NCBI GenBank assembly: GCA_947623455.1
Contig: OX392541.1
Location: forward strand, 11,474,719 to 11,538,718
Reading direction: 5' to 3'
DNA: 64,000 bases
DNA from: Mimachlamys varia
Lineage: Eukaryota > Mollusca > Bivalvia > Pectinida > Pectinidae
The notes beneath the pieces are model-generated. The model was not told where the DNA came from, ran no database searches, and saw only the letters and a list, made by a program, of their open reading frames with translations. Below are positions 35,971 to 48,052 of the stretch, in pieces. A program made the position numbers and the translations under genes. The first letter of the stretch is position 1. Each line of letters starts with the position of its first letter.

Positions 35971-38020
35971 TTGATACAGACCTGTTACATCGATACATAT
36001 GAAACAGAAAAATGCTTTTTATTAAGTCGCTTAGCTCATTAAATAGATAAGACATTTTCCTTCTACCACTTTTAACTGTTTAGAAGCCTGATTAATCCAT
36101 AAAATCAAACAGTTAATAGTGATTTGCCGAGAGAGCGTATCTATAAATCTTCGCCTTGTCGGCAATGGTTCATCATCACATGGCGTTTTATATGGTTTTA
36201 TTGACGTTTTACATCATTTCCTCATATGATCACAAGCTGTTTCCATTCCTGACAATAATCTATATTATCAACGAGATTATATTTCATTTTATAAAATGCC
36301 AATTAATTAATTTTAACTTCAAAGCTGTAAAATCCTAATATGTGATATTGTAAAAATTACAGGTAAAACCATTTCCTTCCCTGTTAAAGTTTTTCATTGG
36401 TTGATAACGGAATGTTTAATCTGTGAAACCTTTTCTATCAGGATAATGCGTTTATGTAATTAAGATCATTAATTTAGATCCAGTTTCATATTTCATTTTA
36501 CAAAAAGGACTATATTGATCAGGAAACTTCAAAGATAAATTTTCGATTTCTTCATTCAACAAAATACTGTTGTGATGATATCAACTTCAAAAAAAAAAAA
36601 AAACGTTCGAGTAAGCCTGATTATCTGTTTTTATGTTTTTAATTCAGGAATGTCATTACAGTATCTTAATTGATTGTAACGTCGTCACTATCGATCAAAG
36701 ATACAGGAAGTATCATATAAATAGATTAGGATTCACAACACGCACTTAAACAATCAAAAGCGCGTTAAAAGTCAATTTTAACACAATTGTAACAATGTTT
36801 GTGTTAAAAATTGTCGCCATTTTTTTCAACTCATCAGCTTTTAAACTATTTCTTACTTTCATTGTTTGTTTTAAATACACCTATATTTATTTTGCGTTCC
36901 AATTAGCAAACATTACAAGAAGGAAATATGCATCTGTTAATAAAAATAATCTAATTTGGCTCTGGAGAAATAAAATAAAATATTTGACAAAAGCATCGTC
37001 TCGGTATTCGCTTTGTGATTTATAGTCGTGTTTATTTACCATGGTGTTCATTCAATTAAGTAGATGATTGTGTTTCGTTTAATAGTGTATAACGTTAACG
37101 TACAATTATACATAACAGAATGTAAGTTTATCGGATTTGATATTTTATTTCATACGTAGGAAACTAGATATGGGTGTAGAACGTGTAAGGCCTGATGAGA
37201 AGAAATAATAGTTCAATAACACAACAAAACGATCTATTCATTGTGTCTTGTTTTAGATATGGATGTGACGAAGTGTTGAAGATCATTCACTTACTAATGA
37301 AACTCAACAAAAAAAAAAACAAAAAAGAACATGAATCGATTGTTACTTTGAAATGTCTTTTGTACAAACTTAATGATAGACATTTGTTCACGTTTTAACT
37401 TGGGATTTTGAAGCTGTGACGTCAGTTCTTGTCTACTTAATTGGTGAATGGTACTGGAAAATATCTTTATTGATAAAATCTATCAAAATACTTTCTCATT
37501 GATCAGAGAGAAAATGCTACATTTGCGATGAATGTCAAGAGGAAATCATGTTTTTCTATACATTTTCTTCTCATATGTGGCATGCAAAAAAGTAGGAAGT
37601 TGTACACAACGCAGATACGAACTTTCTTTAAAGGACAGCTGTTCTATGTTAAGTGGTTGTAAATTTGCATTTAGAAAGGTTAGCGTCTAGAGTAGATCTA
37701 CTCAAGGTCCTTTGCATCTAATAAAAAAACATTAACAAGCCATTGAGTAACCTTTATTAATAAAACGTAATAACCTTGATGCAATAGTGTTACGAAACGT
37801 GACAGCATGTCGAGCGCGTCGTAGGCATAACGATCTGTCACGACGTAACGTTTAATCGGATAAAAGGGGCTGTAATTCTATTTAAGAAACTATCATTGTG
37901 ATAATTAGTACATAGCGTACATGCACACACCCCGACTGGGGTTACTATTAATACAAACATCGCGACCTGGGCAATAAACCATATTTTACAAGAAAGAGCA
38001 TACATGTATATAAAAATAGT
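35971..38020. other. no gene seen
   Basis: AT-rich DNA with short chance frames. None carries a domain, signal peptide or splice pattern that convinced me. Confidence 0.5.
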
Positions 38021-38024
38021 GAGA

Positions 38025-38100
38025 CGATCCAGGCGCGAACCCGCGGACTCTAGGTTATGGAGCCAGGACGTTACCACCAGGCCAAAAGGTCCGAACCAGT
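38025..38100 (-). repeat. tRNA-like sequence, probably SINE head or tRNA pseudogene
   Basis: The reverse complement has an A-box-like TGGCCTGGTGGTAACGTCC and a B-box-like GGGTTCGCGCC at the right spacing, with a possible anticodon arm around CTCCATAAC. The acceptor stem does not close, so I do not call a functional tRNA. Confidence 0.45.
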
Positions 38101-38397
38101 TGACCTGGTTTGTAATTTCCTGATATTGTTCGAGTCTCCACGTAACAATATACAAGAAAAGGCGATACAACTTTGGTATAATTATATTTGTTCCCCTCTT
38201 TTTCCGGTTATTGTTTCAGAAAATGATATTCAATAATTCGATTGACATATATATATAAGTATTCATATTAACTGATGTTCATTCATGTATGTGTTTCTAT
38301 TTGAATGTCAGTGCTAATATAAACTGCCGGTATTCATCAAATGTATAAAATTAGAATGCAACAATGTATTTTATTTTATCAGCAGTAAAGAAACATA

Positions 38398-38600
38398 AAC
38401 ATTACTCCAAATCGATTAAACTAGTGGTCAAATATGAACCAATACGAAAGATGTTCACTTAGACCAGTGAAAAGCACAGAAAAATAAGACAGAGTGTTCC
38501 GGAGGGGTAAGCGTCTTATGCGTAATCAACGACATCCGCAACGTAAATCTAGGTTTCATCCAAGTAAACATCAGGTTCTTAAAGTGAGGACTGAGGCACC
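38398..38600 (-). repeat. family A copy
   Basis: The reverse complement shows CGCTTACCCCTCCGGAACAC and diverged 3' sequence. It lies 200 bp before a hammerhead repeat. Confidence 0.6.
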
Positions 38601-38859
38601 AATCCTAAAAGTAAAACACATATTGACTCAGAATAATGTAAGAAAATATCCAACTGGTTTTATAATAATGAACAAAGAAACAGATTAATAAACATTTCAT
38701 TATGAAAAGTATCTCCAAAACAGTCATTCCTTTTCTATATTTCAGGCTTAATTTCACATATGTTTTCAGTTCAAATTATAATTAAACTGAGGCTGTATTA
38801 ATTTCAAAATGTGCATATTTCCTGATTAAAATTTTTAGATTCCCACCTTTTGGCCCTTG

Positions 38860-38903
38860 GCATCACTGAAGAGTCCTAGAAGGACGAAACAGCTGTATGG
38901 TGC
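38860..38903 (+). ncRNA. type I hammerhead ribozyme
   Basis: Helix I strand GCATCA (38860-38865), catalytic box CTGAAGA (38866-38872), stem II GTCC/GGAC around a short loop, GAAA (38886-38889), helix III CAG/CTG, then TA with predicted cleavage after 38897, and helix I strand TGGTGC with one G-U pair. Helix III has no loop (CAGCTG is self-complementary), so activity probably needs two RNAs or two neighbouring motifs, as reported for short-helix-III hammerheads of animal retroelements. Confidence 0.85.
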
Positions 38904-38949
38904 AGTTTAATTCAGTTTTTCGGCATACTGTATCTATTCCTAAATTTAA

Positions 38950-39334
38950 AGGCCCAATATACATAACTTCAGGGAAATTTTCGTGATTCTGAAAAATTCG
39001 GAAAAAAAATCCAGTTGATAACCATGCAAAAATAAGCCTAAAACGATGTTTACCTGAGCGGTAACTAACAAGAAACTCTTGACAAAAAAATCCAAAGAAC
39101 TGAAAATAAATCAGGTAGGGCCCACTTCAACAACAAACCGAAGGTAGAAGACGGTTCGAAGTGGACGCGTGTTTACAAATAGCGTGTTTCAACTGCTGCT
39201 GTACCGGTAACCACGAAAGAATTCATCTTGAATATTGCTGATACCAGTTAATCTTAACTAAATCTATAAATATAATAAGTTATTAGGCTTGATTTTCGCT
39301 TCAAGTTTTGCCGAAAGTTACGTATATTGGGCCT
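38950..39334. mobile_element. 385-bp TTAA-flanked element (piggyBac-like MITE candidate)
   Basis: TTAA occurs at 38946-38949 and 39335-39338. The ends are inverted: AGGCCCAATATACATAACTT at the left against AGGCCCAATATACGTAACTT read from the right (one mismatch in 20). There is no transposase frame. TTAA duplication is the hallmark of piggyBac-type transposition; the terminal bases differ from the usual CCC start, so the superfamily is a suggestion. Confidence 0.85.
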
Positions 39335-39375
39335 TTAAAAGGTGCAGCATAAGTGTGTGTTACGTCATCATTATT

Positions 39376-40040
39376 CGAGGACCGAAATAAAAGAATTCAT
39401 TATCATCCTCGTTGTATATTTCCAACATCTAATTCCTAGATGACTAATAACAATGAATGTATCGTATGTAGGAGCTAATTTTGAAATTTTGTCTTAAATT
39501 TGAACAATCTTTGCATAATAGAGCAAAAAAGAGTTGGCACATCTTTTCTAGGTAGCAGCAATATACCTTTATTTAGAATAATATCAACGTACGTTGGCAG
39601 CACTGACACTAAATGGTAAAAAATGATGCCCTTGAGTAATTTTAAATCCTCTGTTTGAAAAAAAGACGTGAAAATGACCTGAAATATTTCGCCCTTCCAA
39701 CATCATATCTTAAATTCTGAATGTCATCATATTTTAAAGTGTTAAGGACACCCTTGGTAGAATAACCATCTATGATATAAACCTTACAATGATTGACATT
39801 TCAAATGCCTTAATGAATTTCTAAAAGCACTGCCTGTGGACTGTATCTGATATTTAAATACTGATAACTGATGTAGATTTTTTTCATAAATTGGTGATAT
39901 TAAAGTCAATTTGAAAGTACAATTGGCGATTGAAGACGCCAATAATTTTCCTGTGGGGAAATAACAGTTCCGATTTTAAGAATAAGAACAGTAATGTATT
40001 CCGAGGGAACAGATTTGACGGTATCAAGTTCAATAAAATC
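39376..40040. other. no gene seen
   Basis: AT-rich. A frame opening at 39930 runs on into the TGCG tract and gives Arg/Ala/Cys/Val repeats there, which is a microsatellite artefact. Confidence 0.5.
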
Positions 40041-40140
40041 CTGTTTCGACACATGAAAGCTTGGAACGATCTGTATACCTCCCATGTGGAGGAGGGGTTA
40101 CATAGTAAGTACTTTGTCTATGCGTCCGTCAGTGAATCCG

Positions 40141-40207
<67 letters not shown>

Positions 40208-40227
40208 TTGCATGCGTGCTTGCTTGC

Positions 40228-40271
<44 letters not shown>
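40141..40271 (+). repeat. (TGCG)n microsatellite, about 130 bp
   Basis: About 32 tetranucleotide units with a few TTGC/CATG interruptions near 40206-40230. It alternates pyrimidine and purine almost throughout. The tract begins the array of a Helitron-like element that continues to about 40740. Confidence 0.95.
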
Positions 40272-40272
<1 letters not shown>

Positions 40273-40740
40273 ACCGGACTTTGTGCCTCTTTGTGATATC
40301 TCATGAACCCCTAGTTAGATATGGTTCCTTTTCACACCAATACTTACATTTAAGACAGTTAAGGTCTACGCCTGATCAGATGTTGGTGGTTTATCGGCCA
40401 GCGCTAAAGGTCAGGGGTCACCATTAGCCACTGATTATGGAATAAAAAGCTGGTCAGATTTGGTTTGTCTTCAAACCATTGCATCATACTGTGAAGGTCT
40501 AAACCTGTTCAGTGTTTGGTGGTCATTGGTCAACGTTAAATGTCAAAGGTCACCGTTGACCGCTTAGGGAATGAAAAGCTTGTGTAAAAGATAACTCGTG
40601 AACCAAAGGATAGATCTGGTTCATATTCACACCATACTATCACATTATCAAGTTCTACACGTGATGGGACTATGGTGATCATCGGTCAACGTTAAAGCTC
40701 AAAGGTCACACTTGGAGATGGCGGTATATCTATACGAGCC
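40272..40740 (+). repeat. three diverged units of about 150 bp (pearl-like element core)
   Basis: Units share TGGTTC...TTCACACCA, AGGTCTA and GGTCA-rich ends (AAAGGTCAGGGGTCACC at 40407, TCAAAGGTCACCGTTGACC at 40540). A microsatellite next to a tandem core of this size is the layout described for pearl-type nonautonomous elements of bivalves. Boundaries were not found. Confidence 0.6.
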
Positions 40741-40869
40741 CCTGTTCAATTTGCTTTTATTTTAATATGTATTGTGAAGTTCTTAGTTTTTGCAGTGCAT
40801 TTAAAACCAGTGTGTACGCTTTCGATGTGAAGTAAGAAGCTACACGATATTATATATATGTATATATGA

Positions 40870-41116
40870 AGTTTGCCTACAACGGCAGCGTAATCTAGTC
40901 AGACCAACAGTACGTAAACACGTCCCTGTAGCGGCTTGACCAGGTGTAGACTACACCCAATATCGTCACGCACGGCATCTCAACACCTTCGGGACGAGTT
41001 GTCCTGATCCACGAGCATTCGAAGAGGTCAGCTCGGCACCTCTACAACAGATGTACCGTAATGCCTTGCGTATTGCCCGTAGGCAAAACGATATAAAACA
41101 CAGGCTTGCTATCTGA
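40870..41116 (+). pseudogene. exon-like coding remnant of unknown family with one in-frame stop
   Basis: From about 40870 the frame reads basic and coding-like (RQRNLVRPTVRKHVPVAA), meets a TGA at 40937-40939, then continues for 58 codons to a TGA at 41114-41116. The second half includes YTQYRHARHLNTFGTSCPDP and ends LRIARRQNDIKHRLAI. It is clearly richer in G and C than its AT-rich flanks. ATTAAA follows within about 25 bases of the final stop, as after a terminal exon or a retrocopy. I do not recognise the family. It could be a decayed gene end, a processed pseudogene or a mobile-element tail. It has no convincing start codon. Confidence 0.35.
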
Positions 41117-41534
41117 TGAAGCGGGCTTTGTGATAAAATGCTTTATTAAAACATGCCTATTTGATATCTGTCAAATCTGAAATCGTTTACGTTTCAAACA
41201 TAATACATATTCTACATAACTTGTATTTGAAACTTAACATCGAAATTAGAAAAGTCATCGTTCACGGTGCGAAGTGTTAGTAACCCTCGGGAATAGCCCT
41301 AGTGTGAAAATATCAAGATAATACAGCTTACAAGTATAGATTTAGTGGCAGTAGATTTCCTTTGATAGTGACTCCGCTGGTGGATGTTTTAGTCCTCGAA
41401 ATTTGCCCAAAAAGCTACATTTATCTCATTTGAATAGTGGCACGGTAAATAATATAAACATGTTCGAAGTATACGATTTAAAATGATAAAGTTCGTATTA
41501 AATTCTTTTTCTAAATCAATAAATTAAAGGGGTT

Positions 41535-41710
41535 TTACGCACCTGACTTCTGCTTCTACACTACATTAGTTTAGAAAATTTCGATTCCCATCTTTTGGCC
41601 CCTAGATATATCATTAACGAGTACTAAAAGGACGAAACAGCTGTATGATGCAGTTTAATACATTTTGTTTTCGGCACACTAAGACGGTTCAGCATGTGTA
41701 TGTTACGTCA
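41535..41710 (+). repeat. hammerhead-ribozyme repeat, inactive core
   Basis: Nearly complete, but the box is TTAACGA (41614-41620), changing two catalytic positions including the essential G of CUGA. The GGACGAAACAGCTGTATGAT segment is intact. A degraded copy. Confidence 0.8.
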
Positions 41711-42617
41711 TCTTTAGCTAGTTATACTTAATTGTCAGTTATTATATAGAAAATAGCCCGGCCCATAGGCAATATGCCGGAGCCGGCTATTTGAGAATTT
41801 GAAATAATAAAAACGGTATTTTAGGGTTTCAGAGTTCTACAAGGAGCGGTCAATACGAACGAAATTACGGTAAACAGTACTTTGGTCTTGGTATTAAAAA
41901 CTTACACTGCCAAAATGTCCACAAATTTAGGTAACTTCTACAAAACTGAAAAGCATTTACTGGAAAATTTTATAATAAAAGGATAATGTTTGTTACATCA
42001 TGCATATGGATAATTTTGTTACTGGGGTTTAAGGAGCGGATTTAAAGATAAAAATCCGTTACCATGAAAGACGTTTGATTATAAATCAACAAAAATGACA
42101 ATTGGTTCCTGCTGAGGACTAAAAGTAGTAAATGAAAATTGTAGCTTGAAGGAAGAAATCCAAATATTGATAGAAGATGTTAAAGTAGTTTACATGGCAA
42201 GATTTTATTTTGATTACATGCAAAACCAAGGTGGTAAATTAACTTCTTAGACGGCAGATTTAGTTACATATCAACTTTAAACATGTATTCTATGTGAGGT
42301 GATGCAGCGTAACTTAATCACGTAGATTAAAAACGTTACTTATTTGTCCCTGGAACACTGCCAAGTGTCTGACGTTTGGAATAAAAAGTAATTAATAAAC
42401 ACTAATGTGTCTTCCTAGTAACGCAACGTTGACTTCTGGGATTATTCGTCAGTTTTACAATAAAAAGGACTAGTACATAGCTTTGGGTCGATTGTGACTC
42501 AAAGGTCTTAGTGTGAAAATGAAAACACAACTTACAAGCATAAATTTAGTAACTGATATTGGCAGGCACTAAATCAATACTTGTACATTAGACAGTACAT
42601 TAAACTAATATACTGTT

Positions 42618-43174
42618 TTCTCTCATATCTTGCCATGTTGGATAGAGTTTGCCCATGTAAGAAAGCTATGTAAGAAAAATCTATCTTACATAGCATTTCA
42701 CGCGACGTAACGTCACAATGGCTCAACAATGTCGTGACGTCACGAATACGGTAAACTCTGATGCCGGAAAGAGAAAACGACGGCGTGATAAAATTAAAAC
42801 CTTTCACAAAATTTTAACCATAAACACTAGGAAGAGGAGATTAATTTTTCTGCTCAAACTATGTTTGCAAATATAGGGTATGCTTAAACTCGCTGTCTAA
42901 TTTGTTTTCGTCAAAAAAGCTCAAGGAAAAAGTTGAAATTTCAAAATGGTAGCCTGTTTAAACATATTTTCATGGTTTTTGAGCTTATTCGGGTAGTTGA
43001 TATGAGAGAAAAAGACTCTTTCATTATGTGTGTATGTAGGATAGGGATATTCCACCCTCGGGATCACAAAATGTGGTAAAACCCTCGTCAAGCCTCGGGT
43101 TTCACCACATTTTGTGACCCCTCGGGTGGAATATCCCTATCCTACATACACGCATATGAAATAGTCTTATATTA
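42618..43174. repeat. 557-bp dispersed repeat, copy 1
   Basis: Over 90% identical by eye to 52296-52851. The right third is a long imperfect hairpin (about 43010-43170; arms share GTAGGATAGGGATATTCCAC). TGACGTCA occurs inside. A minus-strand frame of about 65 residues (SREMLCKIDFSYIAFLHGQ) is open in both copies. It is probably a nonautonomous inverted-repeat element. Confidence 0.85.
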
Positions 43175-43179
43175 CAGTA

Positions 43180-43345
43180 CATCAGTTATAAGATTTCGAT
43201 TTCCACCTTTGGCTGAGGACTGATGAGTTCTAAAAGGACGAAACAGGTGTATGATACAGGTGAATTCTTTTTTCGGCATACTGTATCTATTACTAAATTT
43301 AAAAGGTGCAGCACGTGTATTTGTGAAACGTCATCTTCTGTTCAA
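43180..43345 (+). repeat. hammerhead-ribozyme repeat, weak copy
   Basis: The catalytic box CTGATGA (43220-43226), stem II GTTC/GGAC and GAAA are intact, but helix I no longer pairs (TGAGGA against TGATAC) and helix III has a G-G mismatch (CAG/GTG). Unlikely to cleave efficiently. Confidence 0.8.
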
Positions 43346-43433
43346 AAGTTTTGTAATCAAGAGAATCTGCTGTAGGAGAAAACTAAAGATAGAATTAGTA
43401 TACAGTTTATTCATGCCCTTTCAGTCAATACTG

Positions 43434-43605
43434 TAAACCAACATATTTTCGCGTGCGATTAAATTTCGCGTATTTCGCGGGTGCTCGCCAAGAAATAGTT
43501 TCAAGCAGATGTATGCCAACTGTAGGCGAACTGTACTATACTGTTTAGAGGATTTACGAACGTATTTATCGCGAAATTAAATCACCGCGAAAATAAGTTG
43601 GTTTA
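43434..43605. mobile_element. MITE, TAAACCAACTTATTTTCGCG family, copy 1
   Basis: Left end TAAACCAACATATTTTCGCG, right end CGCGAAAATAAGTTGGTTTA, inverted with one mismatch. The interior is rich in CGCGAAAT motifs, with no frame. Outer bases ACTG/ATAG differ between copies. Confidence 0.85.
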
Positions 43606-44195
43606 AAATAGTCAAAACTGTTTTCCCGAGGTGTTGGGACCAACATGGTGAACTATTTACAAAGGCCGAAGCTATCGTGGTATCTTCACGTTTTGACAGC
43701 TTATCAGAAAATATTTTACAGTCAGTAAATGTCTACAGTCAGAAAATGCCGCCTGCATGTAAACAAAACGCTTTAATAAAAAAAAAAAAAACACGTATAC
43801 GCTTGTGCGCAATAATGTCTATGAAGCGTGTATTAGTTCATAACGTCACCGGGCATTTCACTAATTATTGGCTGAATATGATATGCATGGGTTCAACCAT
43901 GCAAATAGTCTAACTTATTATTTTTGAGCTAGTTAAAAAAAGAAAATATCAAACAAACATATGCGATTATATCTATAGATTTGTTTGTGTATCAAGTACA
44001 AAATTGGACACCGAACTATTGATTTGTTTCATTCAACCCATGGGGAGTCAGTGGTTGATGAAGCTATGGACCAAAAGGTGCGAATCAAAATTGGTTTTAT
44101 TAATTACTTAATACGTACTAAAATTCACAAATATATGTAACAGAAGTTAACTTCAGAGTATTATTTTTAAGTTAAAGGTATACTGTGCACCACCG

Positions 44196-44353
44196 TAAAC
44201 CAACTTATTTTCGCGTATTTGGCGGGTGATTGTGTAGGAGTACTGAACTGTACTTTGGATTTACGAACGTATTTATCGCGAAATAAAATCGCCGCGAAAT
44301 AGCCGTTTCATATGAAACGCGAAATTAAGTCGCTGCGAAGATAAGTTGGTTTA
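44196..44353. mobile_element. MITE, same family, copy 2
   Basis: TAAACCAACTTATTTTCGCG at the left and GCGAAGATAAGTTGGTTTA at the right, framed by ACCG and CAGTA. It is shorter inside than the copy at 59224. Confidence 0.85.
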
Positions 44354-46964
44354 CAGTATGTTAATAATAAATGTGGTCAAAAGGTTACAGCTAACCCCTG
44401 GGGACTCAACCAAAGCAAACAAAAAACATTTGTGATGGAATTGCAACTAACAAAAATATCAAGAATGAATAACCCTGTACCATGCAGCCTTTTTGTTATA
44501 CTTATGAAGGCAAGGCAGTTTAAATAGAAAAAGTGGAAATAGAAAACGTCTAGGGGAAAAAATCGTTTTTTTTCCACCACTACGAATGCATGTTAACAGA
44601 CGAATCCCTTTCGATAAGCCCATTAATTAGACATGATATCCAGGGCTCCATAATTAGTCATTTTTTTCAGTTTTCCTCAACCATAGTTTACTTTTTGTCG
44701 TGTCATTACGATTGTCATCTTCTGAATTGGGATCTATTCCTTTTCTTTATCCAGTCTAAAAATACGTTTCAGTTCAATATGATCAATAATGATTTCGTTA
44801 GCATCATGACACTGCCAATTGTAGTAAACCCGATGTTCAATAGACACTGTTAATTTGCAGTTTTCTTCGTCATTTCATTTTTCAGCTTCTAATTTGGGAT
44901 CAATATGATCGTTTTAGTTTAAAAAGTGGTCAATAACGTTTAGGTTGCCAGCATGATACTGCAGATTTTATTAATAAGATGACTAGCAAGAAGATTCAAA
45001 TTAATGCTGAATCATTCATCAAACAAGTTGTACGGATGTAACAATGCTGATTTATTAGCTTACAGTTGTTCTCAATAATATCCTTTCTTGTCAAAATCAA
45101 AGATGTTGCAAACATGTGATCAAGTAGTAGACAGTAAATATGTAGGAGTGGGTTTTTATTTCAAATTTATTTTTTTGATAAAATTAATCATCAAAGGGAT
45201 TGAGCAACAGGCTTAACTTATAAGCTCTCTCCCTTACCTCCGACATACTTTGTATAATGCAATTTGAAAACATATATAATGTACATTACTTTTCATTACT
45301 TTTCAACCCATCTCTTGATACTTCGGCTATTTACATGTACCTCGCTGTAAGTTATTTTTAAAATAACATATTTACATACAATATTGTAATATAATAGGGC
45401 TGAATGAATATTAAAAATAAATCATTTTAATACATAGAATATATGTTGAGTAAAATGTTCATGAACATACAAATCTTGATCTTATGACAATGGTATTTAT
45501 ATTTTATATATCATAGTATTATTTGATATCTTTGTTTTTATAGAATTTGATATATACTACAATATATTCTATATTTTTGATATGTAAAAGAACAAAGAAA
45601 AAACGACAAAGTTAAAGAGAGAGAAAAAAAATGAAGAACACGCGAGAAATTCACATTCACCCTCACTCATACACCACGGCTTATATTGACAAAATATTAT
45701 TACAATTAAGGGGTATTGCATAGTCATTCGGTCACAATTTCTGGCCCAACATTAGAAAAAAACTATATAAAGATGACGAATTAAAGTGTTAATTAATGTA
45801 TTGAAATTGAATGAAAACACATACTAAACATTGATTACACCTAACAGGTGATTTTGGGATAAAAACTATATTTCCCCTCTTGCACGACCATTACATATTT
45901 TTTAGGGTACACTGTATATTATCCTAGAAAGGATATAAAGACAAATCCTTTCAGTTCAAAATAATCAGTACTTTGGATGCTGACGTCATTTTATATCCAT
46001 TTTAATCAACGGAAGAGTATTCACCTCCCAAATGCAATCGGCATATAACACCGTCAGAGGGGAAATTTATCATTTAACTAGGATGCTGTTGGGGTGTTGC
46101 AGACTGCTTTGATGTTGAAGTACATTTGAAGTATGCATCAACTTCATCGCTATTTGCAAATGTTGGTTGAAAGTAGTTTTTTATTTTGCGTTTTCAATAA
46201 AGGTTCTTTATTATTTATGCATAGGTAATTTTACTACCCAATTGTGTCAGTATTCACGGATATTGATGATTTGAAATACGTTACTAATACGTAGGAAATT
46301 GATTCGTCCAATTTCAACTACCCTTGCCCGAACAATATTAAATTTGGGGTGAGATCAAAAAGAATTTCTGAAAATGTTCACTCGTGGGTATTTAAAAAAT
46401 GCTACATAATGATAGTTTAAGCTTTATATCAAGACCATGCTTAAATAAATCATATTGTTATTGATTTAAAATAAATAGGATGTGATTAATTATCCTGAAC
46501 TTGTCGGCTTTCTCATTATCTCCTAATCCCTGTTAGACACACTGTTGATGTATAATGTATAATTTGTGTAGCAGGCGTTGACAAAATTGCTTTTGTTTAC
46601 CTATAGATAGATTAACAGTTGCATCGAGAAGAATCTTTATATTTTAACAAGAACATTCTTCATCCTTAAAAGTGTATATTAGTTGTTTATACACCTATGG
46701 ATACTTGTACACTGTTACACTGCCTTATACGTATTTGGCCTACATACATCGTTATATCCGAGTAGGGGGACCTTTTCCGGGATATTACATTGGACTTGCC
46801 GTTTCCCATCGGTGAGGATTTGTGAGTACATTTGCTATTCCAAGATAAGGAAAGATAAATAATTGTAGTGCATTAATTTTTATTAGACAGCCAGACTTAT
46901 GTACAACTTGCCAAAGAAAAAAATCTTGTTTATAAACGGACACGATCTAAAAAGACGTGTTTGA
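44354..46964. other. no gene seen
   Basis: Strongly AT-rich. 44600-44960 contains an old imperfect duplication (CATCATGACACTGCC near 44800; AGCATGATACTGCAG near 44950). No coding, RNA or element structure was supported. Confidence 0.5.
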
Positions 46965-47303
46965 TTGTTGTTTTTACGTCCTATTAACAGCCGTGGTCAT
47001 TTAAGGACGGCCTCCAGGTGTGTGCGATATGGGTGCGTATATGGGAGGCCTCGGTATGTTCACGCAAGCCTTCTTGCGATAATCCGAATATTTTCCCTAT
47101 TTGAAGTATACTGCCGATGGTCCGCAGCAGAACACCCCACCCGTTCACATTTTACTGACAACGGGCAAACAAGTTGTCCACTCCCATAATTACTGAACGT
47201 CAAGCAGGAAGTAGTAACTTGCATTGCTAGGGACTCTGGTATGTCTCAACATTGGGATAAAACCCTAAGCCTTCATCACAGGGGCGAACGCTAAGCTAAA
47301 GGC
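46965..47303 (-). repeat. third SINE family sharing the tail of the tRNA-Leu-like SINE
   Basis: On the minus strand a degenerate tRNA-like head (near 47303 downward: TTAGCTTAGCGTTCGCCC, then B-box-like AGGGTTTTATCCC) leads to a 3' end CGTCCTTAAATGACC..GGCTGTTAATAGGACGTAAA. That tail is almost identical over about 35 bp to the tail of the SINEs at 3090 and 4827, while the bodies differ. Confidence 0.65.
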
Positions 47304-48052
47304 CAAAAGTAAGGTAGTGTCATGGGAGACATTAAGAAGGAGAAAATGTTCAGAAAGAATTGAAAAGATCATATCCTAAACTTAGTCGCCTCTAACGACC
47401 ATGCAATGGGGGCAGCAGGTCCAATATTCGTACGCCCTCCCTACAGGATTCGTTCTAGACACCTCAGAAAGACCACATGTATGAAATAAGTGGGAGAGAA
47501 GGGGTGGAGAGGGGGGGGGGGGGGGCACATTGGATAGTGTACTGGCCTTTCACAACGGGGTTACTATTTTAAAATATATCAGATTTACTACAAGTAAAAC
47601 AAATTCTTTTTTTATCCCGGTCAATACGTTTCATTATTATCATCAATAGAAAAAGTGTGTATATTCAGACATTTACAAAAACGGCTAAATTCGATTAATG
47701 GTTCTGAAATAAAAATAAAACATATTCCTTAAAAAGTTTTATCGTTCGACCTACCTATATTTGTACTCTAATAATACAATGAATAGTTTTTATCTGTAGA
47801 CAGAGGTAGATTCCGATAAAAAGATTTAATAGACACAATCAATTATATATCAAGGGACACACCATGGCATCAAAATATAGGGCAAACTTACATACCTGTC
47901 TGATGTGTTGGTTGTGACCCTTTTTTAAACCGGAAGTCCATCGAGAAAGGCTAGACCGGAAAATGCTTAAATGAACATGGCTGTGATTTTTATGAGTGTT
48001 TCTATTTTTTATACGTGACGGATATTTTAAGATCGTTAAAGATTAAAACCAA
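47304..48052. other. repeat-derived sequence with a G-run; no gene
   Basis: 47380-47450 (TAGTCGCCTCTAACGACCAT onward) looks like another molluscan dispersed repeat. A run of about 14 Gs lies near 47512-47525. The remainder is AT-rich. Confidence 0.45.

Larger units (their letters stand above)
38830..39375 (+). repeat. hammerhead-ribozyme repeat interrupted by an insertion
   Basis: The family sequence runs 38830-38949, is broken by a 385-bp TTAA-flanked element, and resumes at 39339 (AAGGTGCAGC...TGTGTTACGTCATC). Removing the insertion and one TTAA restores the family consensus exactly at the junction. Confidence 0.85.

Noticed and set aside
38025..38100. Functional tRNA gene
   Set aside because: A and B boxes are present but the acceptor stem does not close and the anticodon arm is doubtful.
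39930..40427. 165-residue frame with Ala-Cys-Val-Arg repeats, and its antisense Ala-Arg-Thr-His frame
   Set aside because: Translation of the (TGCG)n microsatellite; flanks are noncoding.
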